Below, one piece after another: positions 9,061 to 17,365 of a DNA stretch of 51,943 nucleotides (positions within the stretch are counted from its first letter, which is position 1; each line of letters opens with the position of its first letter). The notes under the pieces were generated by a model. That model ran no database searches, was not told the DNA's origin, and was given only the letters and a program-made list of their open reading frames with translations. Location: the NCBI RefSeq assembly GCF_001592945.1, contig NZ_LRPB01000004.1:1-51943 (forward strand). Direction: 5' to 3'. The stretch is from Roseivirga seohaensis (GTDB taxonomy: Bacteria; Bacteroidota; Bacteroidia; Cytophagales; Cyclobacteriaceae). The position numbers and the translations under genes are program-made.

Positions 9061-9750
9061 TTATATTTCTGCCCACATGCGGATTAAATTACTGTAAATT
9101 TGCTGAAGCATAAGATGACTTTCCTTATGGTCGGTTGCCGATAGTTCATTGAGTACCTGATTAATCTGATCAATAATTTCACGCTTATTTGCTTCTCTGA
9201 TAGCGCACTGCATCCAAGTAACTACAGCCAATCTTTTTCCTTGAGTAACAGGCAATACTTGATGCAGCCTTGTGGTTGGGTAAATCACCGCACTACCTGC
9301 TGATAGTTTAAAGCGTTGTAGACCAAACTCTGTCATTATCTCTAATTCTCCTCCTTCATAACTACTAGGGTCTGATAAAAATAGAGTCATTCCCACATCT
9401 GTCCTTATAGTAAATTGATTGCCCATCAGTGGGCTATCAACATGAAGACCATAATGCATTCCTGATTCATATTGACTAACGAGCGGAGGAAGGATAACCT
9501 TAGGGAGAATGGCCGATTGAATCCTGCGATTTTTAGAAATGGCTTGATGCACAATTTGACCAATCTGTTGAGCGTGAAAATTATTTTCGCTGTTTATCTG
9601 CAAATTGTTTTTAACATTTGCCGCATTTTCAGAAGCAGTACTTTTCCCATCTTTAAAGTTTGACTGCTCAATTAAATTGAGAATACTAGAGAGTTCGCTT
9701 GGGTTTATCAGTTGTGTTAACTCTAAGTAGTTTCCAGTTTCTATTATCAT
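9061..9750 (-). CDS. PKHD-type Fe(II)/2-oxoglutarate hydroxylase
   Basis: This 229-residue protein has the double-stranded beta-helix motifs of the PiuC/YbiX family: His103-x-Asp105 (HYGLHVDSP), distal His163 (TTRLHQVLP) and Arg173 (GKRLAVVTW), the residue that binds 2-oxoglutarate. Related enzymes hydroxylate proteins or small molecules, and some PiuC relatives are linked to iron uptake. No TonB receptor or iron gene is nearby; instead it leads an operon with a binding-protein-like protein and a formyltransferase. The start is ATG 9750 (MIIETGNY); a TTG six codons earlier is less likely. The substrate is unknown, and a collar protein or the adhesin is one possibility from context. Confidence 0.85.
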   Translation of the reverse strand: MIIETGNYLELTQLINPSELSSILNLIEQSNFKDGKSTASENAANVKNNLQINSENNFHAQQIGQIVHQAISKNRRIQSAILPKVILPPLVSQYESGMHYGLHVDSPLMGNQFTIRTDVGMTLFLSDPSSYEGGELEIMTEFGLQRFKLSAGSAVIYPTTRLHQVLPVTQGKRLAVVTWMQCAIREANKREIIDQINQVLNELSATDHKESHLMLQQIYSNLIRMWAEI

Positions 9751-9865
9751 AGAATTACGTACATTCAAAATTCACCTAAGTATAACCATTGTTAAGAGAT
9801 TAAAAAAAACATATATAAAATATTCAATACACTTTTAATAAAATAGAAAGCAATACTACCAACTC

Positions 9866-9896
9866 TTGATACGTAAGCATAAATTAAATAGCTTTC
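9866..9896 (+). promoter_or_regulatory. Candidate promoter of the TPR-methyltransferase gene
   Basis: TTG (9866-9868), 20 nt spacer, then TAGCTTTC (9889-9896), one base off TAnnTTTG. It predicts a leader of about 13 nt before ATG 9916. It lies in the 165-bp divergent region shared with the dioxygenase operon. Confidence 0.4.
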
Positions 9897-9915
9897 GAAT
9901 CATAAACCACAATTA

Positions 9916-11673
9916 ATGGATACTGCAAAGGACGAATCACTACTAGTACAGGCTAAATCACTTCAACAAAAAGGTGACTTAGTCAATGCAGAAAAGTTTT
10001 ATCAACAAGCCTTAGAAAACAACCCTAATTCATTAGAGGCTATTTCTAGCCTAGCTATGCTATACCTTATGAAAGGGGATGCGCATAATGCGATTAGCAA
10101 TTGGCAAAAGGCCTTAAAAATAAATCCAACCGACATAGAAAGCTTAAGCAACTTAGGCTATGTTTATTCTCAATTTCAAGATTTTAATACAGCTCTCCCT
10201 TATCTGGAATCTGCGCATAAGGTTGCCCCAGAAAGAGACGATATATGTCTTCAAATTGCTCAAATAAGAACACATCTAGGAAACCTTAGCGGGGCAAAAG
10301 AGATTCTCGCTCCCCTTATGGAAAGTGTTCCAATAAGTCCAAATGCATACTTAATGTATGCACAATTGGAGCTTTTAAGTAATGATTTCCCCGGAGCCAA
10401 AGCAACACTGAGAGAACTTCTGGATAAGAGCCCTAATTTACCAGAAGCAATGATTAATCTGGGTTCAATTTTAGAGACAGAAGGAAATACAAAAGAGGCT
10501 TTATCCTTTTTTAAGAATGCTGCAGAGAAAGCCCCTTTTCACTTTCAAGCAAACCTAGAACTAGGCCGGTTTATGAGCAGTAATGGGCAAGTTGAAAACG
10601 GATTGGCACATTTAAATAAAGCGGCTGAAATTCAACCTACCGATTGGGGCGTTCATGTTCACCTTGGTAATGCTTATCAAGAAATTGGTGATTTTGACAA
10701 GGCAATTAACTCCTACAAAAAAGCACTGACCATTAACCCAAATGATCTAGGCACAAGACAAAATCTCAGCAGGGTGACTTCAAGATTTGTACCCCCATGG
10801 CATTTGAAAATGCTAGCCGATCATGAGAGGAATGATGCTTTCGAGAAGGCTATTAAGAATACAGTTGGTGAGGAATCCGTAGTTTTAGATATTGGGACAG
10901 GATCTGGACTTCTAGCCATGATGGCGGCAAAATCTGGAGCTAAAAAGGTCTACGCTTGTGAACAGTCGAAATATATAGCAGACGCAGCACTAGAAAATAT
11001 AACAAAGAATGCCCTAAAGGACAAAATTCAACTTTTTCAGTCTAAATCTACACAGCTTACCAATGAAGACCTTGACCCAAAACCCAATGTTATAGTAGCT
11101 GAAATTTTTGACTCTGGCCTTTTAGGCGAGCATGCCATCCCTTCTTTCCGGCATGCTTTACAAAACCTATGCTCTAAGAATACAAAGGTGATTCCTAAAG
11201 CTGCAGAAGTAAAAGGAAAGCTCCTTTATGCGCCAAAGTTGGGCTCTGTGAATCCGATAAAAGAAATCTCTGGCTTTGATCTTTCTGGTTTCGATCAGTT
11301 CAGAATTCCTGAAGAGTATATCACTCAAAATCTTGCCTATATTACCCATGAATTTTGCTCAGAAGAGTTCAAAATAATTGATGTAGACTTTGAGAATCCC
11401 TGGCCGGCAATTGCTCCTAATCAATGTAGAAGATTTGAAATTCACGTTGAAGTAAATTCTGACCAACAAATACATGGAGTAGCTTTTTGGTTTATTTTAT
11501 TGATGGATGATAAAATTAAATTGAGCAGTGCTCCAGGCAGAAAAGATAATCATTGGGGGCAAGCAATTTCCTTCTTTCCACAACCTCTATATGGCAAATC
11601 GGGACAGAAGTTACGGATGATAGTAAATTACACGGATACTCAAATTTGGTTTGAAGACCCTAAACTTATTTAG
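9916..11673 (+). CDS. TPR protein fused to PRMT7/9-like methyltransferase
   Basis: This is a 585-residue, probably cytoplasmic protein. Residues 1-285 form about eight tetratricopeptide repeats with typical spacing (A-x-x-x-Y, A-L-x-x-N-P). Residues 290-585 are a class I SAM methyltransferase of the protein-arginine type: the WHLKML-x-D-x-x-RN lead-in (295-306), motif I DIGTGSGLLAMMAA (325-338), acidic Glu349, and a double-E loop AEIFDSGLLGE (Glu396, Glu405). That loop resembles PRMT7 (AE-x-FD-x-x-L-x-GE) more than PRMT1. A TPR plus PRMT order is the layout of animal PRMT9. Bacterial members are uncommon and their targets are not known to me. It is transcribed away from the dioxygenase operon. 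Arginine methylation is inferred from motifs; another nucleophile is possible. Confidence 0.82.
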   Translation: MDTAKDESLLVQAKSLQQKGDLVNAEKFYQQALENNPNSLEAISSLAMLYLMKGDAHNAISNWQKALKINPTDIESLSNLGYVYSQFQDFNTALPYLESAHKVAPERDDICLQIAQIRTHLGNLSGAKEILAPLMESVPISPNAYLMYAQLELLSNDFPGAKATLRELLDKSPNLPEAMINLGSILETEGNTKEALSFFKNAAEKAPFHFQANLELGRFMSSNGQVENGLAHLNKAAEIQPTDWGVHVHLGNAYQEIGDFDKAINSYKKALTINPNDLGTRQNLSRVTSRFVPPWHLKMLADHERNDAFEKAIKNTVGEESVVLDIGTGSGLLAMMAAKSGAKKVYACEQSKYIADAALENITKNALKDKIQLFQSKSTQLTNEDLDPKPNVIVAEIFDSGLLGEHAIPSFRHALQNLCSKNTKVIPKAAEVKGKLLYAPKLGSVNPIKEISGFDLSGFDQFRIPEEYITQNLAYITHEFCSEEFKIIDVDFENPWPAIAPNQCRRFEIHVEVNSDQQIHGVAFWFILLMDDKIKLSSAPGRKDNHWGQAISFFPQPLYGKSGQKLRMIVNYTDTQIWFEDPKLI

Positions 11674-11813
11674 GATAAGAATAACGTTCTGAAGCCCCCC
11701 ATTACTCCTGATTTTAAGTAAGAAGGTTAGGAAAGCAGTTATGAGTTGCTTTATACTCCTTACAATAGTGGGTTTAACACACCATCTATATTACATTATA
11801 AGTGCAAAGGAGA

Positions 11814-11842
11814 AACACGATGGCTTACATTGCCATCGTGTT
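11814..11842 (-). terminator. Terminator between convergent genes
   Basis: Perfect 11-bp stem AACACGATGGC / GCCATCGTGTT with a 7-nt loop, in the 181-bp gap between the TPR-methyltransferase and the aldehyde dehydrogenase. The T-run is weak on both strands, somewhat better on the minus strand. The rest of this gap (11674-11813) shows nothing else I can name. Confidence 0.6.
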
Positions 11843-11854
11843 CTAAATCATCCC

Positions 11855-13405
11855 TTATAAATCAAACTTTATACCCTGCGCTAAAGGCAGTTCAGTAGAG
11901 TAATTTAGGGTATTGGTTTGTCTGCGCATGTAAGCTTTCCATGCATCAGAACCAGACTCTCTACCTCCGCCAGTTTCCTTTTCACCACCAAATGCACCGC
12001 CAATCTCGGCACCAGAAGTACCAATGTTTACGTTTGCAATTCCGCAATCAGAACCTACCGCTGAAAGGAACTGATGGGCATCTCGCATACTATTGGTCAT
12101 AATGGCTGAAGATAAACCTTGTGCCACTCCATTTTGAATTGCAATGGCATCATGCACATCGCCTTTGTATTTAATGATGTATAAGATTGGCGCAAAAGTC
12201 TCGGCTTGAACGATTTCGAAATCGTTTTTCGCCTCTATAATACAAGGCTTTACGTAGCAGCCACTTTCGTAACCTTCACCAGAAAGCACACCGCCTTCAA
12301 CCAATATTTTACCTCCTTCAGCTTTTGCTGCTTCAATGGCTTTGTTATAGTTATTTACAGAGTCTTTGTCGATAAGAGGCCCAACATGATTCTTTTCATC
12401 TAATGGGTTTCCAATTCTCAACTGCCCGTAAGCACCAACAACTGCATCTCTTACCTTATCGTAAATGTCTTCGTGAACTATCAACCTGCGGGTTGAAGTA
12501 CATCTTTGGCCAGCAGTTCCTACAGCGCCAAATACAGCTCCAATCACTGTCATTTTTATGTCAGCATCTGGGGTTACAATAATGGCATTGTTACCACCCA
12601 ATTCAAGGATGGATTTTCCTAAACGAGCCGCCACAGTTTGCCCAACGATTTTACCCATTCGGGTAGATCCTGTAGCCGAAATCAATGGAACTCTGTGGTC
12701 TTGCGTCATCCACTCACCCACCTTATAATCACCATTGATTAAACAGCTGATGCCTTCTGGCAGGTTGTTTTCTTTTAATACTTCTGCAATAATATTTTGG
12801 CAGGCAACACCTGTTAATGGAGTCTTTTCAGAAGGCTTCCAAACACAAACATCTCCGCAAACCCAAGCCAAAGCGGTATTCCACGACCATACAGCCACAG
12901 GAAAATTGAAAGCTGAAATAATACCTACAATACCCAATGGATGATACTGCTCTTGCATGTGATGCAGTGGACGTTCAGATTTGATAGTTAATCCATGGAG
13001 CTGACGAGAAAGCCCTACAGCAAAATCACAGATATCAATCATTTCTTGTACTTCGCCCAAACCTTCTTGGTAAGATTTACCCATTTCATAGGAAACTAAC
13101 TTACCCAAGTCCGTTTTATGCTCTCTTAACTTTTGACCAAATTGACGAACAATCTCTCCTCTTAAAGGCGCAGGAGTACTTCTCCAATCTTTAAAAGCAG
13201 CTTGAGCCGTTTCGATTACCTTATCATACTGAGCTTGTGTTGTCACACTTACCTTACCTATTAGTGCACCATCTACTGGAGAGTAAGACTCTATATAGCT
13301 ATCTCCACCATGTGACTGCAAACCTGTTGAGGTTCCGTTGTTTTCAGCTGCTACACCTAGGTTTTTTAGGGCCTCTGTAAGACCAAATTCAGTTTGAATA
13401 TTCAT
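11855..13405 (-). CDS. ALDH7-type aldehyde dehydrogenase
   Basis: This 516-residue NAD(P)-dependent aldehyde dehydrogenase has oxyanion-hole Asn167 (SAFNFPVAVWSWN), cofactor motif WKPSEKTPLTG, Glu268 in LELGGNNAI, and catalytic Cys302 in GTAGQRCTS. Sequence and length fit the ALDH7A1/antiquitin group, whose best-known member oxidises alpha-aminoadipic semialdehyde in lysine breakdown; other aldehydes, including lipid- or osmolyte-derived ones, are also substrates. No other lysine-degradation gene is in the window, so the substrate is open. It has its own promoter-like sequence at 13434-13465 and a terminator at 11814-11842, so it is probably monocistronic. Confidence 0.93.
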   Translation of the reverse strand: MNIQTEFGLTEALKNLGVAAENNGTSTGLQSHGGDSYIESYSPVDGALIGKVSVTTQAQYDKVIETAQAAFKDWRSTPAPLRGEIVRQFGQKLREHKTDLGKLVSYEMGKSYQEGLGEVQEMIDICDFAVGLSRQLHGLTIKSERPLHHMQEQYHPLGIVGIISAFNFPVAVWSWNTALAWVCGDVCVWKPSEKTPLTGVACQNIIAEVLKENNLPEGISCLINGDYKVGEWMTQDHRVPLISATGSTRMGKIVGQTVAARLGKSILELGGNNAIIVTPDADIKMTVIGAVFGAVGTAGQRCTSTRRLIVHEDIYDKVRDAVVGAYGQLRIGNPLDEKNHVGPLIDKDSVNNYNKAIEAAKAEGGKILVEGGVLSGEGYESGCYVKPCIIEAKNDFEIVQAETFAPILYIIKYKGDVHDAIAIQNGVAQGLSSAIMTNSMRDAHQFLSAVGSDCGIANVNIGTSGAEIGGAFGGEKETGGGRESGSDAWKAYMRRQTNTLNYSTELPLAQGIKFDL

Positions 13406-13433
13406 AATATTTTATCTGTCAATTAATAGAATT

Positions 13434-13465
13434 CATAGTTACGGGAATTTTCAAAGGACTGCAAA
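13434..13465 (-). promoter_or_regulatory. Candidate promoter of the aldehyde dehydrogenase
   Basis: On the minus strand TTTG (13465-13462), 20 nt, then TAACTATG (13441-13434), one base off TAnnTTTG. It predicts a leader of about 22 nt to ATG 13405. Confidence 0.45.
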
Positions 13466-13494
13466 AAAGCCATTGACTAATTCAGAATAAAACG

Positions 13495-13522
13495 AAAAAA
13501 GCCAAACCCTTAAAGGTTTGGC
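13495..13522 (-). terminator. Terminator of htrA
   Basis: 8-bp stem GCCAAACC/GGTTTGGC with a 6-nt loop, followed on the minus strand by six T. It lies 25 bp past the stop codon of the HtrA gene. Confidence 0.85.
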
Positions 13523-13546
13523 TTGTAAACGACAGGTAAATAATCC

Positions 13547-15034
13547 TTACCAAGTAATTCTGTAATATTCTTTTTCTCCGTTAGGGTATTTCCCCATTAC
13601 AAAGAAGTCTTTCGTCTTGGTATCGATTATTTTCTGAAACTGCTCTAAGCTGGTTATATCATCATCGCCAACTTTGGTTATTACAAAGCCTTCTTTCACA
13701 CCGCTGGCCTTCCAAGCCCCTCCGCCCAATTGCGACAAATGTACACCTCCTTCTAAATTCAGGCTTTTTTTCAACTGACTAGACAAATCCTCAAATACGG
13801 CTCCAGCTATTTCGTAGGTCAGTGTGTTTTCAGACACACCATCTTCTTTTTCGAAAATAAGCTCAGGCTCGGCAAGATCTATAGCCGCTAAAGATTCCCT
13901 ATTCTGAAGTTTAAGGGAGGTTTCTCTGTCGTTACCTTTACGTTTGTAACTAATAGAAACCGCATCTCCTGGCCGTTTTCGAGCGATTAACTCCTGCAAC
14001 TGACTGGTAGTTTTTACTTCCTTTCCATCCACACCTGTAATTACATCTTCTTCTTTCAAACCAGCCTCATCGGCAGCGCCACCAGGAGAAACCCCCATAA
14101 TTCTAACACCGGACAGTTCTACTGTACCCACACCGTCTGCATCTCGAATAGTAACACCCAAAAGGCCTCTTTTCACTTCGCCAAATTCAAGTAAATCATC
14201 CATTACTTTTTTAACCAGAATTGATGGTACCGCAAAGGAATAACCGCTGAAAGTCCCTGTATTTGTAGCAATAGCCGTATTAATACCTATAAGCTCACCC
14301 TGAAGATTCACTAAAGCGCCTCCACTATTGCCGCGATTTACTACCGCATCGGTTTGTAAAAAGGACTCAATTCCGTATCGGTTATCTGTGTTTCCAGTAA
14401 TCAGGTTTATATTTCTTGCCTTAGCACTTACAATTCCTGCGGTTACTGTATTATTTAAATCGAAAGGATTGCCTACCGCTAAAACCCATTCTCCTACTTC
14501 TACTTGATCTGAATTACCAAAGTCTATATAAGGCATTCCTTTGGCATTTATCTTGATTAATGCCAAATCAGTATCAGGGTCTGCACCTATTATTTCTGCC
14601 TTAAGCCTTCTATTGTCATCTAATCTTACCTCAAGCTCATCTGCTCCTTCTACCACATGATAGTTGGTAGTGATGTAACCGTCTTCAGAGATTAACACAC
14701 CCGAGCCAGTGGACTCCCTAAACTTAACTCCATTTCGCAACAGCCTTCTCCAACGACTGGAAGTGCCTTTTATCTCTTCTCTATTGGTAATATGAACTAC
14801 AGCAGGCACAATTTTTCTAGAGGCTTCAATAAAATTAACACCAGCTGGCACTGAATAATCGTGAGGCTCGTCACTAATTGTCCCAAAACTTGTAGCCACT
14901 GAATTGGAACGGTTTAATGAAAAAGAGCCATTAACGGTTTCTGTACCCCCCAAAAAACTAATCCCCAACAAAACAACCAGACCACCCAGCAATGAGGAAG
15001 CCAACATGCCCAAAATAAACTGTCTCTTACTCAT
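13547..15034 (-). CDS. HtrA/Deg-type periplasmic serine protease
   Basis: This 495-residue S1C protease has an N-terminal hydrophobic segment (about 6-28) that acts as signal peptide or anchor. The trypsin-like domain has the full triad: His126 (TTNYHVV), Asp156 (DTDLALI) and Ser237 (GNSGGALVN). A PDZ domain follows (about 285-370), and the C-terminal part ends in a second, more divergent PDZ-like region. Family members degrade or refold damaged envelope proteins under heat or folding stress. The next gene upstream is Hsp20, but each has its own terminator, so they form a stress neighbourhood and not an operon. Confidence 0.93.
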   Translation of the reverse strand: MSKRQFILGMLASSLLGGLVVLLGISFLGGTETVNGSFSLNRSNSVATSFGTISDEPHDYSVPAGVNFIEASRKIVPAVVHITNREEIKGTSSRWRRLLRNGVKFRESTGSGVLISEDGYITTNYHVVEGADELEVRLDDNRRLKAEIIGADPDTDLALIKINAKGMPYIDFGNSDQVEVGEWVLAVGNPFDLNNTVTAGIVSAKARNINLITGNTDNRYGIESFLQTDAVVNRGNSGGALVNLQGELIGINTAIATNTGTFSGYSFAVPSILVKKVMDDLLEFGEVKRGLLGVTIRDADGVGTVELSGVRIMGVSPGGAADEAGLKEEDVITGVDGKEVKTTSQLQELIARKRPGDAVSISYKRKGNDRETSLKLQNRESLAAIDLAEPELIFEKEDGVSENTLTYEIAGAVFEDLSSQLKKSLNLEGGVHLSQLGGGAWKASGVKEGFVITKVGDDDITSLEQFQKIIDTKTKDFFVMGKYPNGEKEYYRITW

Positions 15035-15137
15035 AAAACATGACTTTAAGATTTACCTTTTCCGAAAAAGACTAACGCAATTTGAATACTGGTGTTCTAA
15101 TTTATTTAATTTACGTCAAGAATTAACCCCTTTTAAC

Positions 15138-15163
15138 AAAAAAGAGCCCCGATAAATCGAGGC
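15138..15163 (-). terminator. Terminator of hsp20
   Basis: 8-bp stem GCCTCGAT/ATCGGGGC (one G-T pair) on the minus strand with a 2-nt central gap (more likely a 4-nt loop after fraying), followed by six T. It lies 28 bp past the hsp20 stop. Confidence 0.75.
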
Positions 15164-15190
15164 CCTTCAATCAACACAACCAAACTCAAA

Positions 15191-15616
15191 CTATTTTACT
15201 GCAATTTTTGATTCCACTTTCTTCGTTTCATCTTTAGGAATTCTTAATTCTAGAATACCATTTTCGTAAACAGCTTCAATTCCTTTTTCATCAATATTAT
15301 CTGGCAATTGGAAGCTCTTATAGAACTTTCCGTATTCTGTTTGAATAGAGATGAAATTCTTCTCTTTATTCTCCTTTTCTAGCTTTCGCTCTCCGGTAAT
15401 GCTTAGCTTACCTTCTTTTAAATCAATGCTGAAATCATTTTTGTTAAAACCCGGTACTGCTACCTGAATTTCAAACGCCTTAGCAGTTTCAGCAATGTCT
15501 ACCTTTGGTGAAAAACCGCTGTAATTTTTCTGCAAAGAATCATTGAAGAATCGATCAAAGAAAGCATCAACTGATGCGGGACCATACCATTCGGGATTTC
15601 TCTTAACTAAGTTCAT
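15191..15616 (-). CDS. Small heat shock protein Hsp20
   Basis: This 141-residue alpha-crystallin-domain chaperone holds unfolding proteins in the cytoplasm. It shows the core KVDIAETAKAFEIQVAVPGF, SIDLKEGKLSITGERK, FYKSFQLPDNID and the C-terminal strand YENGILELRIPK. The start is ATG 15616 (MNLVKRNPEW), matching the usual start of the family in this phylum. An ATG at 15652 would add 12 Lys/Asn-rich residues, but the candidate -7 element at 15663-15670 predicts transcription starting at about 15656, leaving no leader for it and about 40 nt for ATG 15616. It is monocistronic, with a terminator at 15138-15163. Confidence 0.93.
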   Translation of the reverse strand: MNLVKRNPEWYGPASVDAFFDRFFNDSLQKNYSGFSPKVDIAETAKAFEIQVAVPGFNKNDFSIDLKEGKLSITGERKLEKENKEKNFISIQTEYGKFYKSFQLPDNIDEKGIEAVYENGILELRIPKDETKKVESKIAVK

Positions 15617-15662
15617 ATCGTTTTTATTTTTAAGTTTCTGTTTCATTTCCATCCCTATAATT

Positions 15663-15670
15663 CAAAACTA
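15663..15670 (-). promoter_or_regulatory. Candidate -7 element of hsp20
   Basis: TAGTTTTG on the minus strand is an exact match to TAnnTTTG. Nineteen nt upstream is TTTA in place of TTTG. Its position supports the downstream start codon of hsp20. I see no CIRCE-type repeat here. Confidence 0.45.
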
Positions 15671-15819
15671 TACCAATCCCTTTTTTCACTAAAATTACGC
15701 CACTATGTCTGCTTTTATTTAAAAATCAACCAGAATCAAGTCATAATGTCTGTAGTTTTCATTTTTTTAGCGGTTATGGCGATACGAAAAGATTATCTAT
15801 TTTTAGCTTTTGCGAGTTT

Positions 15820-17070
15820 ATGAAATCAGACATTAGTAATAAGCTAAAGGCTTTTGGCCCAGGAATACTTTTTGCCAGCACTTGCATTGGCGTTTCACAT
15901 TTGGTTCAATCTACTAGAGCAGGAGCCGACTTTGGTTTTCAACTGGTTGCCTTCATACTATTGGCCAACCTATTTAAATATCCATTCTTCGAGTTTGGAT
16001 CTCGCTTTGCCGCAGCTACCAAAAAGAACCTTTTAGAAGGCTACTTAGCGGAAGGAAAGTGGGTACTGTGGGTCTATTTTATTTTGAGCTTGGCTTCCAT
16101 GTTCACCGTTACAGCTGCCGTTACTTTTGTAACTGCCGGAATGTTCAACAACCTTACAGGAGTAACCTTAGACCCCGCCTATGTTTCAGGAATCATTCTA
16201 GCCATATGCACCCTAATTTTAGCGTTAGGAAAATACAGCATACTCGACACTCTGCTGAAAGTAATAGGCTCAGTATTGTTAATTTCAACCTTGGTGGCCT
16301 TTTTTGGAGCCCTTTCTAAAGGACAAGTAACTCCTGTCGAAAATTTTGTTCCTAAAAACATCTTCGAACGCGACAGCATTATCTTCATTATTGCACTTAT
16401 GGGCTGGATGCCAACTGCGGTTGATCTTTCTACATGGAATAGCCTTTGGACAATTGAAAGAATGAAGCAAACTGGCTATGTTCCTAAACTAAAAGAGATT
16501 CTAGCCGATTTCAATTTTGGGTACATCGTTACAGCAGTATTGGCCATCTGCTTTCTTACATTAGGTGCAAAAGTGATGTACGGAACAGGTATTGAGCTTT
16601 CTAATAACTCCACGGTTTTCTCAGACCAAGTAGTTACGCTTTATACGTCCGCCTTAGGCAATTGGGCTTATTTAATTATTGCCACAGCAGCTTTCAGCGT
16701 AATGTTCAGCACTACCATCACGGTTGTAGATGGTTTTGGAAGAGCAATGGGAGAGACAACACGATTATTATTCTTTAAAAAAGCCGATGCTAAAAACACT
16801 TATAAATGGATGATGATCATTGTATCAGCTATTTCATTTTTGTTTATTCTGCTGCTTTCATCTAATTTAAAAGACTTAGTTGATCTTGCCACCACGCTAT
16901 CCTTTGTTATCGCTCCAGTTATTGCAATTATTAACTATAGAGTAATTACCTCTAAACAAATTCCGGAAGACTATAAACCCGGAAAAAAATTGCTCCTATT
17001 GGCCAAAAGCGGCATTGTTTTCCTTACAGTCTTCGCTATCATTTACATTGCCGTGTATTTCTTTCTATAA
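15820..17070 (+). CDS. Divergent Nramp-fold membrane transporter
   Basis: This 416-residue membrane protein has about 11 hydrophobic segments and the Nramp-type opening GPGILFAS followed by RAGADFGFQL. In Mn/Fe Nramp transporters the eleventh residue after that opening GPG starts the metal-binding motif Asp-Pro-Gly-Asn; here these four positions are Gly24-Val25-Ser26-His27. In the TM6 region the usual Met-Pro-His is GWMPTAVDLSTW, so the His is Thr. The scaffold is clear, but the transition-metal site is not conserved, so Mn or Fe transport should not be assumed. It stands alone between the stress genes and tRNA-Asn. Substrate unknown; divalent ion or small solute transport is possible. Confidence 0.85.
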   Translation: MKSDISNKLKAFGPGILFASTCIGVSHLVQSTRAGADFGFQLVAFILLANLFKYPFFEFGSRFAAATKKNLLEGYLAEGKWVLWVYFILSLASMFTVTAAVTFVTAGMFNNLTGVTLDPAYVSGIILAICTLILALGKYSILDTLLKVIGSVLLISTLVAFFGALSKGQVTPVENFVPKNIFERDSIIFIIALMGWMPTAVDLSTWNSLWTIERMKQTGYVPKLKEILADFNFGYIVTAVLAICFLTLGAKVMYGTGIELSNNSTVFSDQVVTLYTSALGNWAYLIIATAAFSVMFSTTITVVDGFGRAMGETTRLLFFKKADAKNTYKWMMIIVSAISFLFILLLSSNLKDLVDLATTLSFVIAPVIAIINYRVITSKQIPEDYKPGKKLLLLAKSGIVFLTVFAIIYIAVYFFL

Positions 17071-17095
17071 TCTGAAAAAAAATCTCAACAAGGTA

Positions 17096-17126
17096 TTGGA
17101 ATATATTTAACCAACCACTAATATTG
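17096..17126 (+). promoter_or_regulatory. Candidate promoter of tRNA-Asn
   Basis: TTG (17096-17098), 20 nt spacer, TAATATTG (17119-17126), one base off TAnnTTTG. It predicts a leader of about 32 nt to the tRNA 5' end. Confidence 0.5.
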
Positions 17127-17164
17127 CACTCCGTTTCGCAAGAAGAGTGGAACAAACCACAAAT

Positions 17165-17238
17165 TCCTCCTTAGCTCAGTTGGTTAGAGCATCTGACTGT
17201 TAATCAGAGGGTCCTTGGTTCGAGCCCAAGAGGAGGAG
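17165..17238 (+). tRNA. tRNA-Asn (anticodon GTT)
   Basis: A full cloverleaf folds by eye: acceptor TCCTCCT/AGGAGGA, D arm GCTC..GAGC, anticodon stem TCTGA/TCAGA around CTGTTAA, variable loop GGGTC, T arm CTTGG-TTCGAGC-CCAAG and discriminator G. The anticodon is GTT, reading Asn codons. CCA is not encoded. A terminator follows at 17251. Confidence 0.97.
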
Positions 17239-17250
17239 CTTAAAAATCAG

Positions 17251-17284
17251 AAGGGTCAGCAGCAATGTTGACCCTTTTCTTTTA
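17251..17284 (+). terminator. Terminator of tRNA-Asn
   Basis: An 11-bp stem (17251-17261 with 17266-17276, one G-T pair) is closed by a GCAA tetraloop and followed by TTCTTTTA. The GNRA loop makes it stable. Confidence 0.8.
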
Positions 17285-17353
17285 TGAATACATTCAAAGA
17301 AACTCATGTCGTTCTTTTGACCATTTAAAGAAATACCCCCATACTTTTTTCGT

Positions 17354-17361
17354 TATTTTTG
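17354..17361 (+). promoter_or_regulatory. Candidate -7 element before the YwqK-like gene
   Basis: TATTTTTG is an exact match to TAnnTTTG only 4 nt before ATG 17366. No TTG is found at the right distance upstream, and the mRNA would be leaderless, so this is weak. Confidence 0.25.
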
Positions 17362-17365
17362 GGCA

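Noticed and set aside
9061-9750. Iron-uptake role as for PiuC
   Set aside because: No TonB-dependent receptor, siderophore gene or Fur-like site is near.
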